Origin: Bacteroidota bacterium | GTDB lineage: Bacteria > Bacteroidota > Bacteroidia > Cytophagales > Cyclobacteriaceae | Reading direction: 5' to 3' | NCBI GenBank assembly: GCA_018267215.1 | Contig: JAFDYX010000020.1 | Span: 124,001 to 188,000 of the forward strand | DNA: 64,000 nucleotides | In this document: positions 42,548-52,434 of the stretch, in pieces | How positions within the stretch are numbered: the stretch's first letter is position 1 | Layout of the letters: each line of letters opens with the position of its first letter | The notes under the pieces: generated by a model | The model's input: the letters and a program-made list of their open reading frames with translations, nothing else | Database searches by the model: none | What the model was told of the DNA's origin: nothing | Position numbers and translations under genes: made by a program

Positions 42548-43534
42548 TTGAAAAAGGTATCTCAGCGGTTCTCCATTAAACTATTAGCTGACGAAATTGT
42601 CAAGGGGCAGGTCGCTGCGCTGTCCAAAGCTATTACACTGGCCGAAAGCCAAAAATTAGCCGACCAGAAAAAAGCGGATACATTGCTGACACAACTTTTG
42701 CCGCATACAGGCCGCTCGGTACGCATCGGCATAACGGGCTCGCCCGGGGTAGGAAAAAGCACGTTTATAGATGTATGGGGGAAGTACATTACTTCACTCG
42801 GCAAAAAGGTGGCTGTGTTGGCGGTTGACCCCAGCAGCGAAAAAACAAAAGGCAGCATTTTAGGAGACAAAACACGGATGGCCGCGTTAGCTAAAGATCC
42901 GCTGGCTTTTATCCGGCCGAGCGCTACCCGCCAAACGCTGGGAGGTGTGGCAGAAAATACACGCGAAGCCATTTTGCTTTGCGAAGCGGCAGGCTACGAA
43001 GTAATTATTGTAGAGACTGTAGGCGTGGGGCAATCGGAAACTGCTGTGCGCAACATGGTAGATTTTTTTCTGTTGTTGCAATTGGCTGGCGGAGGCGATG
43101 AACTGCAAGGCATAAAAAAAGGAATTATGGAGATGGCCGATGGCGTGGTGATTACCAAAGCCGATGGCGAAAATGAAAAGAAAGCCAAACAGGCACAGGC
43201 AGCTTTTCAACATGCCTTGCATTTATTTCAACTTCCGGAGTCGGGCTGGAAGCCTAGCGTGTTGACGGTATCGGCAGCGCAGGGCAAAGGGCTGGCCGAG
43301 GTGTGGCAGATGGTTTCTTCCTTTCAGGCTCACACGGTACAAAATCAAAGTTTTGAAAAAAACAGACAGCAACAAAAGATACGGTGGTTTCATGAACGGG
43401 TAGAATCAGCCCTGCGCAAAAAAATTTTTGAATCGAAAAAAATGATTGCCAAAATTAAAGCAGCCGAACGAAAGATTGCGGAAGGAAAACTGATGCCTTC
43501 GGCAGCGGCAAAAGAAATACTCAACTCACAATAA
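42548..43534 (+). CDS. meaB: Methylmalonyl-CoA mutase-associated GTPase MeaB
   Basis: A 328-residue G3E-type GTPase that loads and protects the adenosylcobalamin cofactor of methylmalonyl-CoA mutase. P-loop GITGSPGVGKSTFID (about 60-74), switch-type VLAVDPSSEKTKGSILGDKT, Walker B IIVETVGVGQSE, base-recognition ITKADGEN, and the C-terminal dimerisation helix region are present. No ATG precedes the conserved region; TTG at 42548 is the best start. The mutase genes are not in this window, but B12 uptake genes lie 3-7 kb downstream. Confidence 0.93.
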   Translation: MKKVSQRFSIKLLADEIVKGQVAALSKAITLAESQKLADQKKADTLLTQLLPHTGRSVRIGITGSPGVGKSTFIDVWGKYITSLGKKVAVLAVDPSSEKTKGSILGDKTRMAALAKDPLAFIRPSATRQTLGGVAENTREAILLCEAAGYEVIIVETVGVGQSETAVRNMVDFFLLLQLAGGGDELQGIKKGIMEMADGVVITKADGENEKKAKQAQAAFQHALHLFQLPESGWKPSVLTVSAAQGKGLAEVWQMVSSFQAHTVQNQSFEKNRQQQKIRWFHERVESALRKKIFESKKMIAKIKAAERKIAEGKLMPSAAAKEILNSQ

Positions 43535-43703
43535 TTTGGTTCGACTTTTTCTGAGTTGGTGTTCCTTTTTTATACGGGCAATGCCTACAACCGCTTTGGC
43601 AACAGAAGCCGCGCTTGAGATGGTATTTTTCAGTGAAAACAATCAGTCCGTTTTCCAAATAGAAATCTTCACCTTCTTTCAGTTCAGTCTTTTCTGGCAT
43701 CAA
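43521..43703 (-). CDS. DUF5522-type cysteine-rich miniprotein
   Basis: A 60-residue protein with the compact cysteine motif RGFCCQSGCRHCPY (CCX3CX2C), preceded by GLIVFTEKYHLK. This matches the DUF5522 group of small Bacteroidota proteins. The four cysteines could bind zinc or an iron-sulfur cluster; neither is proven. It overlaps the 3' end of meaB by 14 bases on the other strand and its start overlaps the stop of the zinc metalloprotease gene by four bases, so it is translated with the latter. Confidence 0.8.
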   Translation of the reverse strand: MMPEKTELKEGEDFYLENGLIVFTEKYHLKRGFCCQSGCRHCPYKKGTPTQKKSNQIIVS

Positions 43704-46168
43704 TTTTTTTCTATGAAATTCATTTCACACTCACCGATGGGCATACCGGGCGGAGGTGTGGGCAGGTTTTCAATTTTATACTCATCGGGGTTTTGTTGCA
43801 GCGCAGTAATCTGCTTCGCTATGTAACTATAGTGTGCTTTCCACTCTTCGTCTGCAGTTACTTTGGAAGACACAAAAGTTTTAAGTTGATCTAATTTCAA
43901 AAATACAATAGCCCGCGTTTCGGCAGTGGCGTTTTTGCTCAGCGCAAGCTTTGTCAGGTTAGTAAACAATACATAGTTGGTTGACATTTGCACAGCACCT
44001 TCAAGCCCCGCCTGCACTGGCGATTTGAAGGTAACGTTGATTAGTTTGTCAATTACCGACTCCAGTCCTGGCAGTTTTGCATTTCGCGCATGATGCTCCA
44101 CCAACCGGTTGGCCCGTGCCGGGTGAAGGATTAAACTCAAACTCATATCGGCAGCATTTTCAGCCATAGCGATGGGGTCGAAGGTGAGTTCTGTTTTTAT
44201 TTTTACCAGCTCGCGGTGGCGCGAATAGCCGAGCGCACGCGGTGGAATGAGTTTCAAAATATTTTCTGAAATCGTCAGGGCAGCGGGGTCAATAGTTTTT
44301 AACATGGCATCCAGCGCGCTGGTTTCTTGTTCAGGCGAAAGCAATTCGGCCACGGGCTGACCATCGCCCCGTAAAGCATAACGATAATTAAGTCCACCAA
44401 TAGATTTCACGGCCGCTTCCAGTTGATACCGGTGAAAGAAATAAACCGGCACCAACACTTCTTCCAGCGTGGCCATCGGTGCACCCGGTTTAATATTTTT
44501 TTCTCCGAAATTTTTCAATGCAATATTTCGGATGCCCATTACCCGGTTGAGTTCGTCCACAGGATTACTCCCGTTGTCCCACAGGTGGGTGTAGGGGTGG
44601 GCACTGCCGATGGGTCGCGCGTCCTGATCGGATAAAAATGTGAGGCCGGCTTTCAGCGATTTTTGGATGATGTCGTTCAATGCTTTGCTTTCGTCTGTTC
44701 CGGCAGGAAAATCCTGATAGCCCCAGGTGATAGAAACTTTGTCGAAGGCTGCGATCTTGGCATCGTAGGCATCGCTCAGATCAATTTTGCCATTGACAAT
44801 TTTCACCATCGGGTGAGGGTAGTCCATCACCGAAGCCAGATTTTCGGTGCTCGAAGAGTAAGCGTGGGCAAGGCCGAGCGTGTGGCCTACTTCGTGTGCC
44901 GCCAGTTGGCGCAAGCGTGCCAGCGCCAATTTTTCCATTTCGGGCGAAACAGGCTTGCCTTCTTCATAGGGTGCAAGCAACCCTTCGGCAATTAAAAAAT
45001 CTTGTCTCACACGAAGTGAGCCGAGGGTAACATGTCCTTTGATGATCTCGCCAGTGCGCGGATCGGTTACTCCGCCTCCATACGACCAGCCGCGCGTGGC
45101 GCGGTGCACCCAGTTGATTACGTTATAGCGAACATCCATCGGGTCGGCATCGGCCGGAAGAACTTCTACCTGAAAAGCATTTTTATATCCGGCTGCTTCA
45201 AAGGCCTGATTCCACCAGCGCGCTCCTTCCATCAGCGCAGAGCGGATGGGCTCGGGCGCACCCGGATCCATATAATAAATGATCGGTTGTACCGCCTCGC
45301 TGACGGCCGCATTCGGATCTTTCTTTTGCAGCCGGTGGCGTGTGATGAACCGCTTCTCCAACGGCTCGCTGATGGGTGTAGCGTAGTCGTAGTACGACAG
45401 CGGATAATACCCGGCACGCGGATCAAATTGGCGAGGCTTGTAATTATTGTCGGGCAACTGCACAAAGGAGATGTGCTCGCGAACGGTTACACTGCCGGGC
45501 GTTGGTGTTACTTCGCGTATGTATTCTCCTGCCGGCTGGCCTGCGAAGGTGAGCGTAGTTTCAAACTCGGTGTTCTGCGGAAAATTTTTTGTGCGCGGCA
45601 AATAAATGGCAGACCGCGATTTGTCTAACGAATAGTTTCCCTGCTGGGCGCCTCGCAAGCGGGAGGCTACATCGTGCACATCTTGTATGATAAAGTCGGT
45701 GGCATCAACCAACACTTTGCCGTTTTCTTCGGCCTCTACTACAAAACCCCACAACATAGATTTGGCAAACGACTCGGCTACTGCTTTTCGTTCGGCTGCA
45801 TTGTCGCTTACCGCACGAAAAAAATTATTGGGCTCAACCATCAATACTTTCGGGCCGCGTCTTTCAAATTTCACTACCCGCTCGCGGCCAAGCTGGTTGC
45901 GGTCGAGGCCGATGTCGTTCGAGCCGACCCCGGCTGTCAATGACGGGATGTATAAAAATTCTGTATCGAGTTTATCAATCAGCAAATGGATTTTATCCTG
46001 CTTCTCATCGTAATAAAAATCAAAATAGCCCGGATATTTTTTTAAGCCCGCCACTTTGGCTTCGATGGGTGAAACCGATACCGGAGCCGGGGCTTCGGTT
46101 TTTTTCTTTTGGGCAATCAGATTGCTGGCAAAAACAATAAGCGTGAGGGATAAGATGATTTGTTTCAT
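43700..46168 (-). CDS. Secreted zinc-dependent metalloprotease (DUF5117/DUF4953 type)
   Basis: An 822-residue protein with a signal peptide ([17 protein letters not shown]). The N-terminal half (DUF5117-like) includes [20 protein letters not shown] and [20 protein letters not shown]; the catalytic zinc site [11 protein letters not shown] (HEXXHXXGXXH, about residues 421-431) lies in a metzincin-type domain, with SVMDYPHP downstream as the Met-turn. Members are common in Bacteroidota and act in the periplasm or on the surface; substrates are unknown. It is the first gene of a unit with the DUF5522 miniprotein. Confidence 0.92.
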   Translation of the reverse strand: MKQIILSLTLIVFASNLIAQKKKTEAPAPVSVSPIEAKVAGLKKYPGYFDFYYDEKQDKIHLLIDKLDTEFLYIPSLTAGVGSNDIGLDRNQLGRERVVKFERRGPKVLMVEPNNFFRAVSDNAAERKAVAESFAKSMLWGFVVEAEENGKVLVDATDFIIQDVHDVASRLRGAQQGNYSLDKSRSAIYLPRTKNFPQNTEFETTLTFAGQPAGEYIREVTPTPGSVTVREHISFVQLPDNNYKPRQFDPRAGYYPLSYYDYATPISEPLEKRFITRHRLQKKDPNAAVSEAVQPIIYYMDPGAPEPIRSALMEGARWWNQAFEAAGYKNAFQVEVLPADADPMDVRYNVINWVHRATRGWSYGGGVTDPRTGEIIKGHVTLGSLRVRQDFLIAEGLLAPYEEGKPVSPEMEKLALARLRQLAAHEVGHTLGLAHAYSSSTENLASVMDYPHPMVKIVNGKIDLSDAYDAKIAAFDKVSITWGYQDFPAGTDESKALNDIIQKSLKAGLTFLSDQDARPIGSAHPYTHLWDNGSNPVDELNRVMGIRNIALKNFGEKNIKPGAPMATLEEVLVPVYFFHRYQLEAAVKSIGGLNYRYALRGDGQPVAELLSPEQETSALDAMLKTIDPAALTISENILKLIPPRALGYSRHRELVKIKTELTFDPIAMAENAADMSLSLILHPARANRLVEHHARNAKLPGLESVIDKLINVTFKSPVQAGLEGAVQMSTNYVLFTNLTKLALSKNATAETRAIVFLKLDQLKTFVSSKVTADEEWKAHYSYIAKQITALQQNPDEYKIENLPTPPPGMPIGECEMNFIEKN

Positions 46169-46272
46169 AATAAATTAGTCCATTTGAATTGAAATATAAT
46201 GTAGAATTTTTTCATCCTAACAAGCTTATTGATAAAAGGTGAAAACCGAAAGAGGATTGGGGCTAACCGTTT

Positions 46273-47340
46273 TTACTGAAACACAAACTGCGTTGGAGTT
46301 ATGCCCACCGCAAAGGAAGTTTTCTTGTTGCCGGCCGCATCATAGATATAAGCGTTTCCTGAAGAGGAGTAATTCAGCGCATCGCCCACATAAATATCTC
46401 CGTTGGCCGGATTTACAGCTAAGGTATTGAGGGCAACTACATCGGCAGCGTTGATGAAAGGCGAAGTAGGCGCAGCAGTACCGTCAAAAGCTATTTTAAA
46501 AATTTTATTGCCCACCGCGTAGTACAATGTTTTTTTATCGGGCGAAATGCAAAGTGAATTCCCCGGGTTTGCCCCCAGGCTGATGGTTTGCTCTACGGCA
46601 AATAAAGAAGGATTGATGCGGTACAACATGCCGTTGTTACCTCCGTACGTCCCGGTGGCGATAACCCAGAGTTTACTGTTGGCATCGAGCACCATGCCGG
46701 CAGGGCCTGCGGAGAGCGTCAACTGCTTGATACGTTTGTCGGTAGAAGGATCAATGACAGACACGGTACTTGAACTGCCGAAATTAGTGTTAGAGGCGAA
46801 TAGATATTTTCCGTTGTATAAAAGATTCCCTACGCCCAAATCGGTGGAGATAGTATCAACCGCCTGAAGGGTTTGTGTGTTCATCACCAACAGGTAAGAC
46901 TTGATCAGGTTGTAGTTGTGATCGTACGCACCCCACACGCTGATGTATGCTTTGCCATTGATCACGGCAAGATATTGCGGCTTGTCGAGCTTGGGGTCGG
47001 TAAATATGCCGGTCTGAGTGAATGTGTTGCTATTGACTATTTTAATTTTGTTGCTGCCGTTGAGCACCAGATAACCTACATCTCCATTGAGCGTGATAGA
47101 CTGGAGTACATCGCCCGAGAAAGAGCCGTTTACATTTTTGAAAATTGTTTGTTCGGCCTGCCCGCTAGTGGGGTTGTAAAAAGTAACATCACCGTTGGCC
47201 GAGCCAAAATTGCCTTGGTTAGCTACCAGCACGCCACTTTGGTATTTTCCTTTTACAGGATCGTTGTTTTTGTTGCAACTGACAATAGAAAAAGAAATGA
47301 CAAAGGCCAACAGTACACACAACCTGAAATTGCTTTTCAT
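46273..47340 (-). CDS. BtuG-like surface lipoprotein with beta-propeller (DUF5074/YncE type)
   Basis: A 355-residue lipoprotein (signal ending SFSIVSC, lipidated Cys at 22, followed by NKNND). The mature protein is a seven-blade-type propeller: VLVANQGNFGSANGDVTFYN, GYLVLNGSNKIKIVNSNTFT, KLWVIATGTYGGNNGMLYRI and GDIYVGDALNYSSSGNAYIY. In Bacteroides the propeller lipoprotein BtuG sits on the BtuB barrel and captures vitamin B12 with very high affinity; position directly after a BtuB-like gene under a cobalamin riboswitch makes this the likely role. Direct binding is unproven here. Confidence 0.85.
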   Translation of the reverse strand: MKSNFRLCVLLAFVISFSIVSCNKNNDPVKGKYQSGVLVANQGNFGSANGDVTFYNPTSGQAEQTIFKNVNGSFSGDVLQSITLNGDVGYLVLNGSNKIKIVNSNTFTQTGIFTDPKLDKPQYLAVINGKAYISVWGAYDHNYNLIKSYLLVMNTQTLQAVDTISTDLGVGNLLYNGKYLFASNTNFGSSSTVSVIDPSTDKRIKQLTLSAGPAGMVLDANSKLWVIATGTYGGNNGMLYRINPSLFAVEQTISLGANPGNSLCISPDKKTLYYAVGNKIFKIAFDGTAAPTSPFINAADVVALNTLAVNPANGDIYVGDALNYSSSGNAYIYDAAGNKKTSFAVGITPTQFVFQ

Positions 47341-47343
47341 AAA

Positions 47344-49209
47344 TTAATTGGATTTAGTTAGTTGATAAGTGAATTGTAAATTGTAATGCCGGCCCGGCAT
47401 GGCGCGCCCGGCATAAAGCTGGTAGTCGAGGTTTGAAATATTTTTTATAGAAACCCTGAGGTCAAACCGGTGCTGATGGCTGACCCAAAATTTTCCCATC
47501 GAAAAATTAAACAACACATACGCAGGCAGTGCGTAGGCATCTGAGTTGCCCAAATCGGTATAGCGCAGGCCGTTGTACTGGGCAGTGATGTCAGATGAAA
47601 ATTTTCTCCAGACAAGTTGAACAAAACCTGTTGCTGTGTGCTGCGGTGTGTAGATGAGCTGCTTGCCGAGGGTGTATTGCAATGAAGCAGGTGCTTGCGT
47701 GGTGGTAGATTGCGTAAACTGGTAACTAAACGAAGGGAGCAGGATAACCTCATTTATTTTTTGACGAGAGCTAATCCGTACTTCCATTCCTTTGGCAAGC
47801 ACTTGTTCAATATTTTGTGGGCGATAAACGCCCGCTTGTCCGGGCACCCATTGTATCCAATCATCTACTTTTTGGGCGAACCATGTATTCGATATTTCTA
47901 ATGAACCCAATCGGTAATTGATACCGGCTTCTGCCGCATGGCTTGTTTCGGGTAGCAGATTTTTATTACCAGCGTTTTGCCAGTAGCGGTCGTTCAGTGT
48001 TGGCACTCGGTAATTTTTTGAGAGGCTGCCCCTGATTTTTATTTCGTGACGAGCTTTTTTTAACAGCATAAACTCTGCGCCCAAGTAGGGAAGGAACGGA
48101 GCCTGAAACCTCGAGACCACCGGCTGCCGGAGGTTGAGGGTGAGAGATAACCTTTCGCCTAAGTTTTTTTGAATAGACGAAGTAAAATCATAACGGTCTT
48201 CTTGTGCGTGGCCGTTTTGGTAGTTGGCAATATTACCGATGATGTGGTTCCACTCCGCCCTCACCTGTGTATGAAATGAGGCCCACACAAATTCATGGCG
48301 TGCGGCACTCACCCACCGGATCACTCCGCCCGGGTTGTTGTTGTAAACAATCACATCGTTGATATACCCGCCCGTTAACGAAAGCAATCCGTAGCGGCTG
48401 TACGATCGGTATTGAATACTGAAGCGATGGTTTCGGTCTTGCTGATTATCGGTAGCATTTTGCTGGCCGATGGTAGGTTGTATGTCGCGGTCGGCATTGT
48501 GATACCAGTAATGGAGGCTGACCATTTTTGATTCAGACCATTTGTATTCTATGTCTTGTAAAATACCCGACTGCCGAAAGGCCGCATGTGGTTGACGTTC
48601 GCCCGTGGCCAGCACCGGAAAATTATTTTGCGATGAAAGATTGTAGATGTTGGTTTTCAGACTCCACCGGTTGAGGGTGTAGCTTGCTGTAGCCGAAGAG
48701 AAATAGCGGCCAAAACTTCCGGCCTCTTGCGCAAGCGTCAAATTATTTTTTCCCGATGACGGATAGGAGTTGATGAGGACTGAACCGCCAAAAGCTCCGC
48801 TGCCATAGCGGGCGCTGCCAGCGCCTTCGTGCACCTTCACTTCATCTAACGCGGCAGCAGGCAAAATAGAAAAATCGGCCTGCCCTAAAGAAAAACTGTT
48901 GATGTTAATTCCATTCCACAACACAGCAGTATGTTGGGGCGATGTGCCTCGCATGCTGATGCCCGCCAGCATGCCGTTGCCATAGGTTCTGAAATAAACA
49001 GGAAATTGATATGCCAATATTTCGCCCAGGCTGCGCGAATGTTCATGTGCTTTCAAAGCCGAATCGAGCGGCACGACAGATGAGCCCGTTAGATATTTTT
49101 CTTCCGGCAGCCCGTAAACAGTTATCGGCTTAAGCAGGGTGGGTTCGTTTTGTTGAGCCCAGCCGGCAGTAGTCGTCCATGTGCCAAGTAAAAATAAAAT
49201 TGCTTTCAT
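47344..49209 (-). CDS. btuB: BtuB-like TonB-dependent vitamin B12 receptor
   Basis: A 621-residue TonB-dependent receptor. After a signal peptide (AILFLLGTWTTTAGWAQ) come a TonB-box-type region (LKPITVYGLPEEKYL), the plug (GMLAGISMRGTSPQHTAVLW; AALDEVKVHEGAGSARYGSG) and a 22-strand-type barrel ending LQFTYQLTKSN. The start is ATG 49209; a GTG at 49221 is also in frame. A cobalamin riboswitch lies 105 bases upstream on the same strand and the BtuG-like gene begins three bases after its stop, which identifies it as a cobalamin importer. The symbol rests on this context. Confidence 0.9.
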   Translation of the reverse strand: MKAILFLLGTWTTTAGWAQQNEPTLLKPITVYGLPEEKYLTGSSVVPLDSALKAHEHSRSLGEILAYQFPVYFRTYGNGMLAGISMRGTSPQHTAVLWNGININSFSLGQADFSILPAAALDEVKVHEGAGSARYGSGAFGGSVLINSYPSSGKNNLTLAQEAGSFGRYFSSATASYTLNRWSLKTNIYNLSSQNNFPVLATGERQPHAAFRQSGILQDIEYKWSESKMVSLHYWYHNADRDIQPTIGQQNATDNQQDRNHRFSIQYRSYSRYGLLSLTGGYINDVIVYNNNPGGVIRWVSAARHEFVWASFHTQVRAEWNHIIGNIANYQNGHAQEDRYDFTSSIQKNLGERLSLTLNLRQPVVSRFQAPFLPYLGAEFMLLKKARHEIKIRGSLSKNYRVPTLNDRYWQNAGNKNLLPETSHAAEAGINYRLGSLEISNTWFAQKVDDWIQWVPGQAGVYRPQNIEQVLAKGMEVRISSRQKINEVILLPSFSYQFTQSTTTQAPASLQYTLGKQLIYTPQHTATGFVQLVWRKFSSDITAQYNGLRYTDLGNSDAYALPAYVLFNFSMGKFWVSHQHRFDLRVSIKNISNLDYQLYAGRAMPGRHYNLQFTYQLTKSN

Positions 49210-49221
49210 TTTAGTTTTCAC

Positions 49222-49313
49222 CGGCTCGCGGGGTCAAAAGAATTTGATAAAGCAGTATCGTAGCTCGATCATCTCCGGCCTTTCACCCGAAAGCCAAATA
49301 ATTTTTTTGCTGA
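49222..49313 (-). promoter_or_regulatory. Expression platform and leader between the riboswitch and btuB
   Basis: Minus-strand GGCTTTC-GGGT-GAAAGGCC (49274-49294 region) can form a short hairpin between the aptamer and the start codon. There is no T-run, so control is more likely at translation start than by termination. The exact pairing with the aptamer is not resolved by eye. Confidence 0.35.
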
Positions 49314-49480
49314 GTAAGCGGCAGGTCTCCTGGCTTTCCTTTTGCTGTGCCTTCCCATCCTGATAGCTATCGGAACAGTGGCTTTGAGATTCAGCAAACA
49401 AGAAAAAAAAATTTCTTGTTAGGATTACAGTTGCGGTGACAGCTCCCGATTTAAACGGGATTCCCTTTTAATCGCATCGG
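49314..49480 (-). promoter_or_regulatory. Cobalamin (B12) riboswitch aptamer
   Basis: On the minus strand the conserved blocks occur in order: AAAAGGGAATCCCG, then GCTGTCACCGCAACTG (49428-49443, core of the aptamer), a hairpin with arms ACAAGAAA/TTTCTTGT, then GATGGGAAGGCA and the B12-box-like AGCCAGGAGACCTGCC (49320-49335). It controls btuB and the BtuG-like gene, which should be off when cobalamin is plentiful. It is oriented away from the btuF-like gene. Confidence 0.93.
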
Positions 49481-49550
49481 ATTTTGTTTTTCATCCAACG
49501 CAAACCAATCACTCGGGCGCAAACTTAAGTTTTTTTCCGATACTTGCGCC

Positions 49551-50693
49551 ATGAAAAACCTTCAACAAAAAAATTGTTTTCATCTGCCGATAGCCTTCTG
49601 TCTTTTATTTGCGGCTTGCACTTCTCAACCTGACAAAAATCAGACACGCACTGTAGTACTGAAGTACGCAACCGGTTTTTCGGTTAGTGTCGTAAACGAA
49701 AACTGTAAAATGGTAACGGTTGGTTACCCTTATCAGGGGGCAGCTTTGGGCTATGAATATATGTTAGTGAAGAAGGGAACTGAAATTCCCGCCCATGATA
49801 AAAAAGTGCAAGTCATTTCTGTGCCGCTTACATCTGTTGTCTGCACGTCCACCACGCATATACCGCTGCTCGATTATTTAGGTGAAACGGAAAAACTTAT
49901 TGGTTTCCCCACTACTGACTACATCAGCTCAGAAAAAATGCGCCAACGTATTGATGCCGGCAAAGTAACTGATCTGGGTATTGATAAGGGAATGGATATA
50001 GAAAAATTAGTCATGCTCAAGCCTTCACTGGTGATGGGCTACACTATGACCAGCGATCTGGGCCAATTGAAAAAAATAAATCAATTAGGCATACCCGTAG
50101 TGATCAATGCAGAATATTTGGAAGAGCACCCGTTAGGCCGGGCCGAGTGGATAAAGTTTATGGCAGTTTTTTTTGACAAAGAGAAAATGGCCGACTCTAT
50201 TTTTAATGCCATCGAAAAAGAATACTTATCTACAAAAGATTTGATGGCGAACCAAACCAACAAACCAACTGTGTTGAGTGGCGTGATGTATGGCGATGCC
50301 TGGTTTATGCCGGGCGGAAAAAACTATGCAGCCAAATTACTGGCCGATGCCGGCTGTCATTATTTATGGAACGGCACCGATGACAAAGGCTTTTTGCAAA
50401 TTAGTTTTGAGTCGGTGTATGCCAAAGCAAGAAATGCTGACTTGTGGATCGGGGCAAGCGATTATAAAACATTGGATGAATTAGTCTCTGCCGACAAGCG
50501 GTATGCGCTCTTCAATCCTTTTAAAAATAAAACCATTTACACCTACACTGCCAGACAAGGCGCAAAGGGTGGAAATGGATTTTTAGAACTCGGCTATTTG
50601 CGGCCTGATTTGATCTTAAAAGATTTGGTGAAGATTGCACACCCGGAAATGTTAACAGGCTACTCGCTTTACTTTTACAAGAAGTTGCCATGA
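49551..50693 (+). CDS. BtuF-like ABC transporter substrate-binding lipoprotein
   Basis: A 380-residue periplasmic binding protein of the BtuF/FepB (cluster A-III) fold. The lipoprotein signal is FCLLFAAC (Cys about residue 24). Landmarks are VPLTSVVCTSTTHIPLLDYL, LIGFPTTDYIS, DIEKLVMLKPSLVMGYTMTS, GIPVVINAEYLEEHPLGRAE, WFMPGGKNYAAKLLADAGCH and KTIYTYTARQGAKGGNGFLE. It is divergent from btuB with the riboswitch between them, so B12 is the probable ligand; a siderophore is the alternative. The permease and ATPase genes are not next to it. Confidence 0.85.
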   Translation: MKNLQQKNCFHLPIAFCLLFAACTSQPDKNQTRTVVLKYATGFSVSVVNENCKMVTVGYPYQGAALGYEYMLVKKGTEIPAHDKKVQVISVPLTSVVCTSTTHIPLLDYLGETEKLIGFPTTDYISSEKMRQRIDAGKVTDLGIDKGMDIEKLVMLKPSLVMGYTMTSDLGQLKKINQLGIPVVINAEYLEEHPLGRAEWIKFMAVFFDKEKMADSIFNAIEKEYLSTKDLMANQTNKPTVLSGVMYGDAWFMPGGKNYAAKLLADAGCHYLWNGTDDKGFLQISFESVYAKARNADLWIGASDYKTLDELVSADKRYALFNPFKNKTIYTYTARQGAKGGNGFLELGYLRPDLILKDLVKIAHPEMLTGYSLYFYKKLP

Positions 50694-50876
50694 GTAGGTA
50701 AGGAATAATACTTCTTACAACATCAAATTTCTGAAATGAATTGAGGATTACCGAAGCGATATTAAAATAGATTAAAATTCTTTTACCGATTTTCCTGTCT
50801 GCCATACGATGCATTTTTTAGCAGACTTTTAATCGTTAACCAATTCCTTAGTACTTTCGCGCCCTAAATTTAAGTT

Positions 50877-52130
50877 ATGTCTAAACGGCCTGCCATTGGT
50901 TTTATCTTCATTACGTTGCTTGTTGACGTAACCGGGTGGGGGATTATCATTCCGGTAATGCCCAAACTGATCCGCGAACTGTTGGGCGGGTCGGCTTCTA
51001 ACTTAGCTTCGGTAAGCGATGCGGCTACCTATGGCGGCTGGCTGATTGCTTCGTATGCCATTACTCAATTTTTTTGTGCGCCCGTTGTGGGTGGGCTCAG
51101 CGATCAGTACGGGCGCAGGCCGGTACTTCTCGGCTCGTTGCTCGGGTTTGGAATAGATTTTCTTTTCTTGGCCATGGCGCCCACGATCGGGTGGCTTTTT
51201 GTCGGGCGCATCATTGCCGGTATTATGGGGGCCAGCTTTACAACTGCCGCTGCCTACATTGCCGACATCAGCACGCCCGAAAACAAAGCACAAAATTTCG
51301 GAATGGTAGGCGCAGCGTTTGGACTGGGTTTTATCATTGGCCCCGTCATTGGCGGTTTGCTGGGCGACTGGGGCTCGCGCGTGCCGTTTGTGGCTGCCGC
51401 CATTTTGGCTTTGCTCAATGCCTTGTACGGATATTTTATTTTGCCCGAGTCGCTTAAGCCTGAGAACAGAAGGAAGTTTACGTGGGCGAGGTCTAACCCG
51501 TTGGGAACTTTGAAAAACCTGTTCCGCTTTAAAATTGTAGCCGGCTTATTTGTCTCTCTTGTATTGATAAATGTGGCAGCCCATGCTGTGCAGAGCAACT
51601 GGTCGTACTATACTATTGAAAAATTCAAATGGACACCCAAAGACATTGGTATCTCACTCGGTGTTATCGGTTTGGTTTTCTCCATTGTGCAGGGTGGCCT
51701 CATTCGATTGATTATTCCTAAACTTGGCCAGCAGCGAAGTGTTTATGCCGGTTTATTTCTTTATGCCTTTGGGTTTTTACTCTTTGCTTTTGCCACCGAG
51801 GGATGGATGATGTATGCCTTTACGGTGGTGTATTGTTTAGGAGGTATTGCCGGCCCTGCATTGCAGGCCATCATGTCGGGCATTATTCCGCCTAATGAAC
51901 AAGGTGAGTTGCAGGGTGGTTTCACCAGTGTAATGAGCGCCTCAGCGATTATCGGTCCGCCCATTATGAATAATTTGTTTTCATTTTTCACCGGCTCGTC
52001 TGCCCCGATACATTTTCCCGGAGCGGCTATGTTGCTGGGAGCCGTATTAGCACTGAGCAGCGCTGTGCTGGCGCGGATGACGCTGAAGAAAAATTCGAAG
52101 CCTGAGGAGAGCTCAGTAAAAACAGAATAA
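50877..52130 (+). CDS. MFS transporter of the TCR/Tet group
   Basis: A 417-residue 12-helix drug/H+ antiporter-type MFS protein. Motif A is [20 protein letters not shown] between helices 2 and 3, motif C-type [20 protein letters not shown] in helix 5, and the first helix has [20 protein letters not shown], all as in TetA-like tetracycline exporters. Many chromosomal Bacteroidota homologues are not known to give tetracycline resistance, so the substrate is left open. A near -7 element TACTTTCG (50852-50859) precedes it. A MntA/HepT module follows 16 bases downstream. Confidence 0.9.
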   Translation: MSKRPAIGFIFITLLVDVTGWGIIIPVMPKLIRELLGGSASNLASVSDAATYGGWLIASYAITQFFCAPVVGGLSDQYGRRPVLLGSLLGFGIDFLFLAMAPTIGWLFVGRIIAGIMGASFTTAAAYIADISTPENKAQNFGMVGAAFGLGFIIGPVIGGLLGDWGSRVPFVAAAILALLNALYGYFILPESLKPENRRKFTWARSNPLGTLKNLFRFKIVAGLFVSLVLINVAAHAVQSNWSYYTIEKFKWTPKDIGISLGVIGLVFSIVQGGLIRLIIPKLGQQRSVYAGLFLYAFGFLLFAFATEGWMMYAFTVVYCLGGIAGPALQAIMSGIIPPNEQGELQGGFTSVMSASAIIGPPIMNNLFSFFTGSSAPIHFPGAAMLLGAVLALSSAVLARMTLKKNSKPEESSVKTE

Positions 52131-52146
52131 GTTGGTATATTCGTAC

Positions 52147-52434
52147 ATGGTAGATTTCAACATCATCCAAGATTACTTTAAAAATCAACCCGTGTTGAAA
52201 GCCTATTTGTTTGGTTCTTATGTGAGAGGTGAACAAGATGACGCAAGCGATTTAGATTTATTGGTTGAATTAGAAGAACATGTAGGCTTGTACAAGTTTG
52301 TTGCCATTCAGTTAGGTTTAGAAAATTTACTTAAAAAAAAAGTGGATTTAATTTCTTCCACAGGGCTTTCCCCAAAACTCCGACCTTATATCGATAAAGA
52401 GAAAAAATTGATTTATGAGAAGCAAGCTCGGTGA
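52147..52434 (+). CDS. mntA: MntA-type nucleotidyltransferase antitoxin
   Basis: A 95-residue minimal nucleotidyltransferase with the exact GSX10DXD motif: Gly23-Ser24 and Asp35-Leu36-Asp37 in LFGSYVRGEQDDASDLDLLV, third acidic residue in KKVDLIS. In the studied HepT/MntA system this protein transfers AMP groups to a tyrosine of the HepT RNase and so inactivates it. The ATG at 52147 begins MVDFNIIQDYF; it overlaps hepT by 20 bases. Confidence 0.92.
   Translation: MVDFNIIQDYFKNQPVLKAYLFGSYVRGEQDDASDLDLLVELEEHVGLYKFVAIQLGLENLLKKKVDLISSTGLSPKLRPYIDKEKKLIYEKQAR

Noticed and set aside
45032-45628. Plus-strand 198-codon frame inside the zinc metalloprotease gene
   Set aside because: Antisense to a gene with intact HEXXHXXGXXH and family motifs; no protein-like features of its own.
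49261-49480. Riboswitch controlling the BtuF-like gene as well
   Set aside because: The aptamer's conserved blocks read only on the minus strand, towards btuB; nothing equivalent is seen on the plus strand.
50877-52130. Calling the MFS gene a tetracycline-resistance gene
   Set aside because: Motifs fit the TCR/Tet group in general, but chromosomal homologues with unknown substrates are common and no tetR-like regulator is adjacent.
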